A stretch of 64,000 nt of DNA, from the NCBI RefSeq assembly GCF_018282095.1, contig NZ_CP074128.1, positions 1-64,000 of the forward strand. Direction: 5' to 3'. The translations under genes were made by a program, and so were the position numbers. The stretch is from Pseudovibrio brasiliensis. Its GTDB lineage: Bacteria; Pseudomonadota; Alphaproteobacteria; Rhizobiales; Stappiaceae. The notes beneath the pieces were generated by a model. That model did not search any database, had not been told where the DNA came from, and was given only the letters and a program-made list of their open reading frames with translations. Each line of letters opens with the position of its first letter. Position 1 is the stretch's first letter. Shown piece after piece: positions 1 through 7,408 of the stretch.

Positions 1-1320
1 ATGGTTGCCAGTCAAAAGCTGGCAATGGCCAATGACATTGTAAAGACGACAAAATCAGAAGTTGCGATGGCTTTGAAGAAGGCCGCCCCTGCCTTGGGAA
101 TTGATGGCACCACCTATCATATTCTCGACATTCTGATTGGCCTGACAGCCGCAGAGGACTGGTCGCAGGACCGCCGTCCACTGGTCGCGATCTCCAATGA
201 AAAACTAGCAGAATACGTCAGCCGCTCCTCTCGCACAGTGGTTCGTTCACTGCGCAGATTGGTGGAAGCTGGCGTTCTTGCTTATAAAGACAGCCCAACA
301 GGTCGCCGCTATATCTATCGTGCGGGTGAAGACCGTCAGATTGAGCGTGGTTATGGACTGGACTTTTCTCCAGCACGGCAACGTCTGGACGAGTTGAAGC
401 AGATTGGCGCTGAGTTTGCAGCCCGCCTTGCCCAGGAAAAAGAAGCAAAGCGTACAGTCAGCCGTCTCTCCAGAGCGATGACCGATCTGTTTCGCCTGGC
501 TGCTCATGAAGAACTCGATGTTTCTGAGATCGCCCGTGCCTTCAATGAGCTGTTGGATCAACCGATGGGGATCGTTGAACGAGCTGAAGCACTGACAATG
601 CTTCACGAGCTTCTTGTTGCGCGATTTGAAACTACAGAAGATACCTCAGAAAAGGGTGGTGCTGAACGGCAAGAAAGTGCTGTTTTTTTTGAAGAAAAAT
701 CAGAAATGTCATGCACACAAGACAATGATGTCACCCCTTATAATAATACAACCTCTCAAGACTCTTGGATTAAAAGTAAACAGCAGCATGCATCTAACGA
801 TGCATCCATAAATAACCACAAATCCGGTTACACCGAATTTGAAATGGCTCCTGAAAAGGATCCAAAAAGCGAAACTCGTGCCATATCTCAAACTTCAGGT
901 AAAACTGAAAGTCTGAATTGGTCAGAACATGCTGATCCTCACGAGAGTGATCAATTCTCCCCTCTCCTGTCAGAGGTTTCTCTTGGCTTGCTCGGCTCAG
1001 CAACTCAGGAAACACAAGGTGCATTGGGGCTTGATCTTTCCAGTTGGAGCAGTCTGATCGAAAGTTCCGATGATATGCGCCTGTTGATTGGCCTCTCTCA
1101 AAAAGGCTGGTTTGATGCGAGAAACAGGGTTGGCGACTATACGGCCGCGGCGGTTCTGATCACAACGGTTGAAAAGGCCTTGCGCGATCCGGAAAGCATT
1201 GCTCGCCCGGCTGGTTATTTCCGCGCCTGTATCGATCGTGCGGTTGATGGCAAACTGGCTCTGCATCGCACATTGTTTGGCCTTGCAGCTTCTGGAGGAT
1301 CAGCGGCCGCCGAAAACTAG
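1..1320 (+). CDS. repC: RepC-type plasmid replication initiator
   Basis: This is the replication initiator of repABC-type secondary replicons in Alphaproteobacteria; it binds the origin that usually lies inside its own coding sequence. The N-terminal part (about residues 20-190) has the RepC winged-helix layout, with an HTH-like segment near SNEKLAEYVSRSSRTVVRSL and an arginine-rich wing (TGRRYIYRAGED). A polar, low-complexity linker follows (about 210-310), then a conserved C-terminal block (about 345-430). The length of 439 aa fits the family (about 400-440). The ATG is the first base of the window, so the ribosome site and the expected repA, repB and antisense RNA upstream cannot be seen. 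The gene is followed by a hairpin and then unrelated cargo genes. Family assignment is firm; the exact start is likely but not provable here. Confidence 0.9.
   Translation: MVASQKLAMANDIVKTTKSEVAMALKKAAPALGIDGTTYHILDILIGLTAAEDWSQDRRPLVAISNEKLAEYVSRSSRTVVRSLRRLVEAGVLAYKDSPTGRRYIYRAGEDRQIERGYGLDFSPARQRLDELKQIGAEFAARLAQEKEAKRTVSRLSRAMTDLFRLAAHEELDVSEIARAFNELLDQPMGIVERAEALTMLHELLVARFETTEDTSEKGGAERQESAVFFEEKSEMSCTQDNDVTPYNNTTSQDSWIKSKQQHASNDASINNHKSGYTEFEMAPEKDPKSETRAISQTSGKTESLNWSEHADPHESDQFSPLLSEVSLGLLGSATQETQGALGLDLSSWSSLIESSDDMRLLIGLSQKGWFDARNRVGDYTAAAVLITTVEKALRDPESIARPAGYFRACIDRAVDGKLALHRTLFGLAASGGSAAAEN
660..850. other. AT-rich segment inside repC, candidate oriV
   Basis: This stretch is clearly more AT-rich than the rest of repC. 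It holds a T8 run near 685, a TAATAATA run near 741, and two direct copies of ATGCATC at 788-794 and 800-806, 12 bases apart. In characterised repABC plasmids the origin maps to an AT-rich part of repC, so this is the best candidate here. It codes for the polar linker of the protein, where amino acid sequence is weakly constrained. Function is inferred by analogy. Confidence 0.45.
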
Positions 1321-1324
1321 CCGA

Positions 1325-1348
1325 CCTTCAGGCATAAGCTCCTGAAGG
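1325..1348 (+). terminator. Hairpin after repC
   Basis: A perfect 8-bp inverted repeat, CCTTCAGG (1325-1332) and CCTGAAGG (1341-1348), with an 8-base loop, begins 4 bases after the repC stop. There is no clear T run after it, so it may be a weak terminator or an mRNA-protecting hairpin. Confidence 0.4.
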
Positions 1349-1372
1349 GTCAATCAACCAGAACTGGATGCA

Positions 1373-1906
1373 ATGGATATGTCTCAAAATGCAGCTGCTA
1401 TTGAAAATGCCCAAGTGGTTCTATTTGAGGAAAGCGATAAGCAATCCCTGCGGAATTTTCTGGCAGTTGCCTGGACTGAGGCGCATCTGGCGGAACTGGG
1501 CGACGATCTGACGAAGCGACTGGTTGCTCGCCTGGAAACGGATGATCTGGGCGGCGTGGTTCCTGGACCGGATGGCCAGCTTCACCTGGCAAAAATTGGC
1601 GAGAAGATTGTTGGCTCTCTCGCCTGTGCTGTCCGTGGTGAAGTGGTTTATATCTGGGCCTGCTATCTCGACAGCGCCTATCAGGGAAAAGGATTGGCCC
1701 GGCAATTGATGAAACACGCGATGGCTGGCTACTCGCCGGATCAGGTTGCTGGAATCTATGTGCTGAAAGAAGCTGAAGATGCAAAGCGTTTCTACCAGAA
1801 AATCGGCTTCATAGATTGCGGTCCTTCTGAATTAGAAGTGGTTCCGGACACCTACACGCCAGCACACATCATGCAGGCGCGGATCGGGAATCTGAAGCTG
1901 GACTAA
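1373..1906 (+). CDS. GNAT family N-acetyltransferase
   Basis: This is a 177-aa GNAT acetyltransferase, which moves an acetyl group from acetyl-CoA to an unidentified amine. The acetyl-CoA binding motif A is visible near residues 100-120: a beta strand (VYIWACYLDSAYQG) followed by the pyrophosphate loop Q-G-K-G-L-A and a helix (RQLMKHAMA). The later strand and the FYQKIGF segment (around 140-150) are the usual C-terminal GNAT signature. The start at 1373 is preceded by a weak GGA; a second in-frame ATG two codons later is equally possible. It stands alone between repC and ada, on the same strand, with about 160 bases to ada. The substrate is unknown. Confidence 0.8.
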   Translation: MDMSQNAAAIENAQVVLFEESDKQSLRNFLAVAWTEAHLAELGDDLTKRLVARLETDDLGGVVPGPDGQLHLAKIGEKIVGSLACAVRGEVVYIWACYLDSAYQGKGLARQLMKHAMAGYSPDQVAGIYVLKEAEDAKRFYQKIGFIDCGPSELEVVPDTYTPAHIMQARIGNLKLD

Positions 1907-2069
1907 CGCAGTGAGCCTAACCGGTACCTCATAATTTTACTTGCCGGTGCTGTGCAATTGAATGCTATCAATTAGCCTTACACATCGCGGAAGACACTAA
2001 ACATCAGATGTCCTTAATAAACGCCCGAAAACCGTGCGCTGAAAATGGCTCCTGACACTATAAGAAATC

Positions 2070-3149
2070 ATGCTTTTTGAACTACCAGATACCAAAGTGC
2101 TTTATCAGGCACTTCTTGATCGCGATCCGGATTATGATGGCCGGGCATACGTTGGGGTGCGCTCAACCGGTGTGTTTTGCCGCCTCACCTGCCCTGCCCG
2201 CAAGCCGAAATATGAGAACTGCTGCTTCTTCGAGACAATTGCAGAATGTTTTGAAGCCGGATTTCGTCCATGCAAGCGCTGCCATCCAGTAGGCACGTCC
2301 GCGGATAATGATGAAGTGGTGACGCGTTTGCTTTGTGAGTTTGAAGCAAAGCCTCATCATAAATGGTCAGAAGCCGATATTGTTCGCCTTGGACTGGATC
2401 CATCTACCGTGCGCAGAAGCTTCAAACGTCAGTACGGAATTACATTTCTGGAAATGGCTCGCCTCTCCCGTTTGCGTGATGGATTTGAAACACTTTCCGA
2501 TGGCGGCAAAGTGATCGATGCGCAGCTCGCCTCCGGCTTTTCATCTCCAGATGCATTCCGTCAGGCTTTTGCGCGATTGCTTGGCTGTAAACCGGCTGAA
2601 CTAAAGGGCAATGGTCTTCTCAAAGCGGATTGGTTTGACACTCCGCTCGGCGCAATGATTGCCGTAAGTGATGACCGCGCACTGCACTTGCTGGAGTTTG
2701 CAGACCGTAAAGCCCTCCCCGCTGAACTCTCCCGTTTGCGCAAGCAAGTGAAGGGAGATCTGGGCCTTGGCCGCACGGCACCAACTGATCAGATCGCAAG
2801 TGAACTGGGTGAGTTCTTTGAAGGCAAGCGTCTGGATTTCGACGTGCCGCTGGTGATGCATGGCACGGAGTTTACCAAGGATGTCTGGCGTGAACTGCGC
2901 CGCATTCCGATTGGCGCCACCAAAAGCTACAGCCAATTAGCGAAACAGATCGGGAAGCCAAACTCAACCCGCGCTGTTGCCCGCGCCAACGGGGCAAACC
3001 AGATTGCCATAGTTATTCCATGCCACAGGGTGGTTGGAATGGATGGCGGCTTGACCGGATATGGTGGTGGTTTGTGGCGAAAGCAGAAATTGATTGATGT
3101 GGAATTGAAAATAGCAAGATCGAAAGGCCTTATTGATGTCTCAGGCTGA
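2070..3149 (+). CDS. ada: Ada: alkylated-DNA repair methyltransferase and regulator
   Basis: This bifunctional protein removes methyl groups from damaged DNA and, when methylated, activates the adaptive response. The N-terminal zinc domain has the four expected cysteines (C37, C41, C68, C71); C37 matches the methylphosphotriester acceptor of E. coli Ada (Cys38). An AraC-type HTH region follows (about 90-180), then the O6-methylguanine methyltransferase domain, whose active site PCHRVVG places the acceptor at C318. At 359 aa it is full length and all key residues are present. The ribosome site is weak (AAGAA). The end overlaps the next gene by 14 bases, so the two are probably translationally coupled, although no repair role is known for the second protein. 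Confidence 0.93.
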   Translation: MLFELPDTKVLYQALLDRDPDYDGRAYVGVRSTGVFCRLTCPARKPKYENCCFFETIAECFEAGFRPCKRCHPVGTSADNDEVVTRLLCEFEAKPHHKWSEADIVRLGLDPSTVRRSFKRQYGITFLEMARLSRLRDGFETLSDGGKVIDAQLASGFSSPDAFRQAFARLLGCKPAELKGNGLLKADWFDTPLGAMIAVSDDRALHLLEFADRKALPAELSRLRKQVKGDLGLGRTAPTDQIASELGEFFEGKRLDFDVPLVMHGTEFTKDVWRELRRIPIGATKSYSQLAKQIGKPNSTRAVARANGANQIAIVIPCHRVVGMDGGLTGYGGGLWRKQKLIDVELKIARSKGLIDVSG

Positions 3150-3897
3150 CAAAGCAAAGCAATTTGCCGCTCTCCATGTTAAAGGCGAGCCAATCACCAT
3201 CTACAATATTTGGGATGCTGGCACCGCACAGGCTGTGGCGAAGGCAGGTGCTAAGGCGGTCGCAACGGGAAGCGCATCAGTTGCTGCAGCCCATGGCTAT
3301 GAAGATGGCGAAAAAATCCCGCTTTCACTGGTCGAAATCATCGCAAGCCGCATTGCAGAGAGCGTAGAAGTCCCCTTCTCTCTCGATTTCGAGGGCGCAT
3401 ACGCTGACAGTCCCGCTGATGTGAAGGTAAATGCGGCTCGGATCATCAAAACAGGCGCCGTTGGCGTCAATTTTGAAGATCAGAAGGTCAACGGTAGCGG
3501 TCTTTACAGTATTGACGAGCAATGCGCGCGGATTTCCGCTTTCCGTGAAGCTGCGGATGAGGCAGGTATCCCGTTTTTCATCAATGCCCGCACTGATCTG
3601 TTCCTGAATGAACCGGATGCGAGCAAACATGCGGGATTGGTTGAAGAAGCAATTGAACGCGGGAAGCGATATGCGGAAGCAGGTGCCAGCGGTTTCTTCA
3701 TCCCTGCTCTTTCGGACACAGATCAGATCGCCAAAATTTGCGAAAATGTTCCTCTACCTGTCAATGCCTACATGATGAAAGGTATGCCGGAGATTGCTGA
3801 ACTTGGAAAACTGGGTGTATCTCGTGTGAGCTTCGGTCCTGGTCCCTACCGTGAGGCAATGGTCGACTTGAAACGAAAAGCTGAAAGCTTTCTCTAA
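3136..3897 (+). CDS. Isocitrate lyase/PEP mutase family protein
   Basis: This is a 253-aa TIM-barrel protein of the isocitrate lyase/phosphoenolpyruvate mutase superfamily, whose members make or break C-C or P-C bonds next to a carboxylate. Family features are the N-terminal Y-N-I-W-D-A-G segment, an acidic strand ending in D-F-E-G-A-Y (about 75-80), the E-D-Q loop (about 115) and the F-I-N-A-R-T-D strand (about 148-154). The exact substrate cannot be read from the sequence; oxaloacetate hydrolase, methylisocitrate-lyase-like and phosphonopyruvate-related activities are all known in this group. ATG at 3136 was chosen over the TTG one codon earlier. It lies inside the last codons of ada (14-base overlap), which argues for one transcript. 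Confidence 0.82.
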   Translation: MSQADKAKQFAALHVKGEPITIYNIWDAGTAQAVAKAGAKAVATGSASVAAAHGYEDGEKIPLSLVEIIASRIAESVEVPFSLDFEGAYADSPADVKVNAARIIKTGAVGVNFEDQKVNGSGLYSIDEQCARISAFREAADEAGIPFFINARTDLFLNEPDASKHAGLVEEAIERGKRYAEAGASGFFIPALSDTDQIAKICENVPLPVNAYMMKGMPEIAELGKLGVSRVSFGPGPYREAMVDLKRKAESFL

Positions 3898-3906
3898 ACT
3901 GGTCAA

Positions 3907-3930
3907 GGGGAGCAATCGCTCCCCCTATTC
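3907..3930. terminator. Terminator between converging genes
   Basis: A perfect 7-bp stem, GGGGAGC (3907-3913) and GCTCCCC (3918-3924), with a 4-base loop lies between the PEP-mutase gene and the converging Spy-like gene. It is followed on the plus strand by CTATTCTGCTTT. It may serve both directions. Confidence 0.6.
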
Positions 3931-3946
3931 TGCTTTCCAGAAAGGC

Positions 3947-4330
3947 CTATTTGCCTTCTCTGAACTTCTTTCTCATTTTATCGCGCATTTCCTGCTGCAT
4001 CTCGCGGAAGGTCGCCATTTGCTCAGTGCTCAGGACCTGAGCCATCTGCTGATCGAGTTTCTCACGAGATTCCTGCATCGGGCCACGTACTTCGCGAAGC
4101 TGAGCGAGTGTTGGCTTCTTACCGCGCTCAATGCCAGCCCCTTTCAAAATGGCTCGACGTTCTTCCATCGCCTGCTGCATAATAGGGCGCACTTTTTCCT
4201 TCTGCGCGTCAGTTAGCTGAAGCCTTTCCGCCATCATCTCCATGCGTTGCTGTCCTTTACCAGGATCAGCATAGGCAACGAGTGGCGTTGCAAAGAGGAC
4301 GGACAGGGAGAGGGCAATTGCCTTGAACAT
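3947..4330 (-). CDS. Spy/CpxP-like periplasmic protein
   Basis: This small exported protein (127 aa) resembles the Spy/CpxP family of periplasmic chaperones. It has a Sec signal peptide (MFKAIALSLSVLFATPLVAYA) and a mature helical part with two copies of the family's LTxxQ-type motif: LTDAQ (about residue 40) and LSTEQ (about 95). The rest is rich in Met, Gln, Glu, Lys and Arg, as expected for amphipathic helices. ATG at 4330 was chosen because a good AGGAG lies just upstream and because it begins the signal peptide; an upstream in-frame start at 4399 would add 23 residues that do not look like protein. No Cpx-type sensor or regulator gene is adjacent. The family match is structural, so function is inferred. 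Confidence 0.72.
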   Translation of the reverse strand: MFKAIALSLSVLFATPLVAYADPGKGQQRMEMMAERLQLTDAQKEKVRPIMQQAMEERRAILKGAGIERGKKPTLAQLREVRGPMQESREKLDQQMAQVLSTEQMATFREMQQEMRDKMRKKFREGK

Positions 4331-4515
4331 GGGGACTCCTGTTTTTTCTGCTGTTGCTTTTGGAAACTCTGAAGGTACGCAGCGGTAAGCGCAAACCAAA
4401 TAGTGTAAGAGAACGTCTTCGTTCCGGGCCTTGTGACAGGTCGTTACACTTTCACTAACCCATTAAAAATATTGGGAAATATTCCAATCAGATTGCTTAG
4501 TTTTTTCATAAAGAT

Positions 4516-4543
4516 GTGCCCGCCTCGGGTAGGAGGCGGGCAC
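4516..4543 (-). terminator. Terminator of the small exported-protein gene
   Basis: This is an 11-bp perfect GC-rich inverted repeat, GTGCCCGCCTC (4516-4526) and GAGGCGGGCAC (4533-4543), with a 6-base loop. It lies 41 bases downstream of the stop at 4585 on the minus strand. The T run behind it is imperfect, but the stem is very strong. Confidence 0.7.
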
Positions 4544-4584
4544 AGTTGCCAGCATTGGGGATCGAGGCAACATAAAGATGAAGC

Positions 4585-4950
4585 TTAGTCAAAAAGATCC
4601 TGACGAGCTTCGGTTCTGCGAATGACACGACGCGCGGTTGCTCTGTCCTGACGACGGTCCCATGCATTGGGGGCAACTGCGACCGGTGCAGGTGTAACAA
4701 CAGTGGTTGTTGGAGCAGGTGTGACAATTGTTGTAGCGGGGGCTGGCACAACAACGGCCTTAGGCGCGGTGTTCAATCGACAGATCTGGAGTGGGTTGCG
4801 ACCGGAGTCATAAATGGCAACACAACCCGTTAGGCTGTTTGTCTGGATAATCGTCTTGGTGCCGTTGCCGTCATAAAAGGTCAGAGCATCGGCGAAAGCA
4901 GCGCCTGAAAGAGTAACAAGAGCGGCGCCTGCAATAGCAATTCTTTTCAT
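4585..4950 (-). CDS. Small exported protein with Pro/Ala/Thr-rich stretch
   Basis: I do not recognise a family for this 121-aa protein. It starts with a clear Sec signal peptide (MKRIAIAGAALVTLSGAAFA, cleaved after about residue 20). A short domain with two cysteines follows (about 21-62, GCVAIYD and QICRLN), which could form a disulfide in the periplasm. Residues 65-92 are an imperfect repeat of V-V-T-P-A-P-type units, and the C-terminus (about 93-121) is rich in Arg, Asp and Glu. The gene stands alone, has its own strong terminator, and is probably translated from the ATG at 4950. A cell-envelope role is likely, but nothing more specific can be said. Confidence 0.65.
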   Translation of the reverse strand: MKRIAIAGAALVTLSGAAFADALTFYDGNGTKTIIQTNSLTGCVAIYDSGRNPLQICRLNTAPKAVVVPAPATTIVTPAPTTTVVTPAPVAVAPNAWDRRQDRATARRVIRRTEARQDLFD

Positions 4951-5284
4951 TTTGATCTCCGGTTCAGTCGTCCAATAAGTCAGCTCGGCGTGGCGATGGA
5001 ATGTGATTGCCGGGCTGCGGTGATTGCGTTGGAGGGACTATCGGAGATCAATCGAATTGAAGCAATTTGAGTTTTGTAATCGCCTGTCGTCATGCTCTGA
5101 GGCTGACAAACTCAGTTACAAATTGGGCGAATAAACACGCTTTGAGATACAGTTTGATGCAAAAGACCTAAGGTTTTCCGCCATTTTTGGGGAAAAGCGT
5201 AGTTGTAGCGTGTGGGGTGAGGAGAACTTGGCAGTTTTGAGTTGGACTTGGCAGCTGCCAATTTTTGCTGCCAAGTCGTTTCAA
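4951..5284. other. Gene-free stretch holding the 5.2-kb palindrome cluster
   Basis: This 334-base gap lies between two minus-strand genes. It should hold the promoter of the small exported-protein gene (near 4951-5040) and the transcript end of the GST-like gene. No convincing gene was found; its notable content is the repeat cluster at 5226-5276. Confidence 0.6.
5226..5276. repeat. Cluster of palindromic repeats (TTGGCAGCTGCCAA family)
   Basis: A perfect 14-bp palindrome at 5248-5261 is flanked by two outlying half-sites in opposite orientation, ACTTGGCAG at 5226-5234 and CTGCCAAGT at 5268-5276, which can pair with each other. The block starts 9 bases after the stop of the GST-like gene on the minus strand. 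It could be that gene's terminator or a protein-binding site. The same core recurs at 6940, 7375, 8253 and 9360. Confidence 0.7.
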
Positions 5285-6298
5285 TCAGGTCGCAGGCTGT
5301 GCAAGTGAGCAATCGAGGATCTCGGTGCCGCCCATCAGATACTCGCTCAGTCTTTCGCGGTGTGCTGGTTTAAGTTTTGCCCATTCGTCCCGTAATCGAT
5401 TAAGGCACTTCTTCTGGTACTTGAAGATCTCCTGCGTGAATAACCCTTCCGGTAAGTCTGCGGTGAATGTGCCCTCTCCTCTATCGATGGCCCTGGCATT
5501 CGCCGACAGGAATGGAAGGTAGGTGTCTCCAGCCATTTTGAGCAGATCATTGAGAGCTGGTGTCAATTCAGTAACCCACTCCCCTTCAAAACCTGATGCA
5601 TCGTCGATGTGATCGAGCCAACGGAACACAAATGGGAATTCCTTCTGCAACATGGCAGAAGGAGTGGGGTCGTCTTTGAGTTGGTAGAGTTGACCGAAGA
5701 TCGCAGTGTCTGCCAAGGAAGCCATATCGCCAAACAGAAAGTGCTGCTTGGAGACGACTGCCTTTTCAAGGATGGCGAGCATGCGTTTGGTTGAGGCTTC
5801 GATGATCGGCGCCGTTTCGGGAGTACACCCTACCTTCGGCATGCGACTGATCTGGCGAGCACCAAACTGCTGGCCCATGGCTTTGATCGTGTTTTCGTCC
5901 AATCCGAGACAAGCATCATACAACAGCCAGCTTGGTACGATCTTTCGATCCTCCTCATAAAACCAGCGGTAATGGAACATCGCCTTGACGAGCCACTCAT
6001 CCGCCATGTCCTCAATCAAGTAACACGCAAAACGGAGCAGCGGATCATCAGGTAAGAGAGATCTCCCCTCCCCTTTTGCTTCCAGATGAAGCAGCAGCGG
6101 AGTGGAATCGTTCATCCAAGTCTCGTCAGGAAACTTGACGACAGGAATAACCGGAACTTTAACGTGTTTGACTGGGCTGTTTGGCCCCATAGGCGCACAG
6201 AGCTTCCATGCGTGTGGAATGCGTTTAGCTCTGAATGCGGCTCGCACTTTCATGGAGTACGGTGAGCCCAACGCTCCGTGTATTTCAAAACTTCCCAT
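5285..6298 (-). CDS. Glutathione S-transferase-like protein
   Basis: This 337-aa protein has an N-terminal thioredoxin-like GST fold: G-S-P-Y-S near residues 11-15 sits where GSTs bind the glutathione thiol, VPVIPVVKFPDETWMNDSTPLL (about 50-72) contains the cis-proline strand and the acidic/Ser pair that holds glutathione, and a helical C-terminal half follows. At 337 residues it is longer than typical bacterial GSTs (about 200-230), so the C-terminal part is extended. No substrate can be inferred. It lies 61 bases downstream of an alpha/beta hydrolase on the same strand, and the pair may be co-transcribed. Inverted repeats flank it on both sides. Confidence 0.75.
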   Translation of the reverse strand: MGSFEIHGALGSPYSMKVRAAFRAKRIPHAWKLCAPMGPNSPVKHVKVPVIPVVKFPDETWMNDSTPLLLHLEAKGEGRSLLPDDPLLRFACYLIEDMADEWLVKAMFHYRWFYEEDRKIVPSWLLYDACLGLDENTIKAMGQQFGARQISRMPKVGCTPETAPIIEASTKRMLAILEKAVVSKQHFLFGDMASLADTAIFGQLYQLKDDPTPSAMLQKEFPFVFRWLDHIDDASGFEGEWVTELTPALNDLLKMAGDTYLPFLSANARAIDRGEGTFTADLPEGLFTQEIFKYQKKCLNRLRDEWAKLKPAHRERLSEYLMGGTEILDCSLAQPAT

Positions 6299-6314
6299 AG
6301 TCCCCTCCCCTCAC

Positions 6315-6350
6315 TTGGCAGGTTTGGTTTTGCGATATGATCCCTGCCAA
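6315..6350. repeat. Inverted half-sites TTGGCAGG / CCTGCCAA
   Basis: Two 8-base arms, TTGGCAGG at 6315-6322 and CCTGCCAA at 6343-6350, are separated by 20 bases in the short gap between the hydrolase and GST-like genes. They share the half-site of the palindrome family seen at 5248, 6940 and 7375, and could form a hairpin or bind a dimer. Confidence 0.55.
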
Positions 6351-6359
6351 ACGTGTTGG

Positions 6360-7274
6360 TTACATGTCTTTTAAGATTGCTCCATTACCCTGCCAGCGGA
6401 TTTCCTCTCCCCTTTCCATCTGAACCATCATGTTCAAAACGGCATCCGGATTTTCCATTGGCAGAAAATGAGTGTGATCGGGCACATAGATATCTTTCGC
6501 ATTCGGCATGTTCTCTGCCAGAAGTTCCCAGGTCGGAGATGGCGAGAAGTCATGCAACGGCTCCTCCGGCTTTCTGCGGCGTGCGCGTACTACTGTGGTT
6601 GGTACAGTGACGGAATCTAACAATGGATAGATGTGATCCCCATAACAGGTACGGTAGACTTCAGCTTCTGCATCCGGTGGGCACGCGAGTTGGTAGCCCT
6701 CGCCCTGTTCGGTCTCTATCAGGCCATGCTGGCAATAGTCCTGTAGGATTTCTGGTAGCCAGCTGTTGTAGGGTTTACGATCCTTGAACCGCTCATACAT
6801 TTCACCAACATTGGTCCATTGGTTCCGACGACGCGCCACTGGGTGATCTTGATCAGCGATGTTTTTGAAGATCGGGAGCAGTGGTTTCGGGAAGACGACC
6901 GGGTCGAGCAAAAGAATGTTTTTGTAGAGTTCAGGAAACTTGGCAGCTGCCAAGATCGTCAAATGACCACCGCAAGAGTGCCCCACCCCATAGATCTGTT
7001 TGAGACCAAGCTCCTTGACCACGGCAAAAAGATCTTCTCCCAAGTCGGTCCAGAGCTTCGGCAGAGCTGCGTTCTCACTCATTCCATGGCTACGCATATC
7101 CCACGCGATCACGTGCCTGCCTGGAAAGTGCTTGATGATGTAATCCCAGACACGTCCATGAAATCCGGTTGCATGGAGCAGTAGAAATGTCGGTCCTTCA
7201 CCAGCCCACTCATGAAGACAGATCTGATGATCTCCAGCTGAAACGAACTTCTGAATGGGGGTATCTGAACGCAT
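6360..7274 (-). CDS. Alpha/beta hydrolase
   Basis: This is a 304-aa alpha/beta-hydrolase-fold enzyme, probably an esterase or C-C hydrolase of unknown substrate. It shows the oxyanion region LLLHATGFHGRVW (about 32-44), the W-D-M-R-S-H-G strand (about 58-64), the nucleophile elbow G-H-S-C-G-G (Ser at about residue 100) and a late histidine in DHTHFLPMENP (about 275) that completes the triad. ATG at 7274 is preceded by AGAGGA at good spacing, so the longer open frame starting at 7331 is not used. No signal peptide is seen, so it is cytoplasmic. One copy of the repeated palindrome lies within its coding sequence (6940-6953) and another about 100 bases upstream. Confidence 0.8.
   Translation of the reverse strand: MRSDTPIQKFVSAGDHQICLHEWAGEGPTFLLLHATGFHGRVWDYIIKHFPGRHVIAWDMRSHGMSENAALPKLWTDLGEDLFAVVKELGLKQIYGVGHSCGGHLTILAAAKFPELYKNILLLDPVVFPKPLLPIFKNIADQDHPVARRRNQWTNVGEMYERFKDRKPYNSWLPEILQDYCQHGLIETEQGEGYQLACPPDAEAEVYRTCYGDHIYPLLDSVTVPTTVVRARRRKPEEPLHDFSPSPTWELLAENMPNAKDIYVPDHTHFLPMENPDAVLNMMVQMERGEEIRWQGNGAILKDM
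6940..6953. repeat. Palindrome TTGGCAGCTGCCAA inside the hydrolase gene
   Basis: This exact 14-bp palindrome is identical to those at 5248 and 7375. It is read as L-A-A-A in the hydrolase, just after the nucleophile elbow. Confidence 0.75.
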
Positions 7275-7374
7275 GAAAAATCCTCTGAAGCAATAACAGA
7301 GAAAGTTTAGCCATACCGTATACGAGAGCAAGCTCTACCAAAGCAGAATAGCAGTTTTATTTGCGAGAAATGAT

Positions 7375-7388
7375 TTGGCAGCTGCCAA
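7375..7388. repeat. Palindrome TTGGCAGCTGCCAA between hydrolase and giant secreted protein
   Basis: This is the third exact copy of the 14-bp palindrome. It lies 20 bases beyond the stop of the giant secreted protein and about 100 bases upstream of the hydrolase start (both minus strand), so it could act at either gene. Confidence 0.75.
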
Positions 7389-7408
7389 GTTTTACGGCTT
7401 GCGCGAGG

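Noticed and set aside
5226-5276. Reading the palindrome cluster as a CRISPR array or as a repABC parS site
   Set aside because: There are no regular spacers of uniform length, so it is not CRISPR; the core TTGGCAGCTGCCAA does not match the GTT-N10-AAC type of repABC centromere palindromes.
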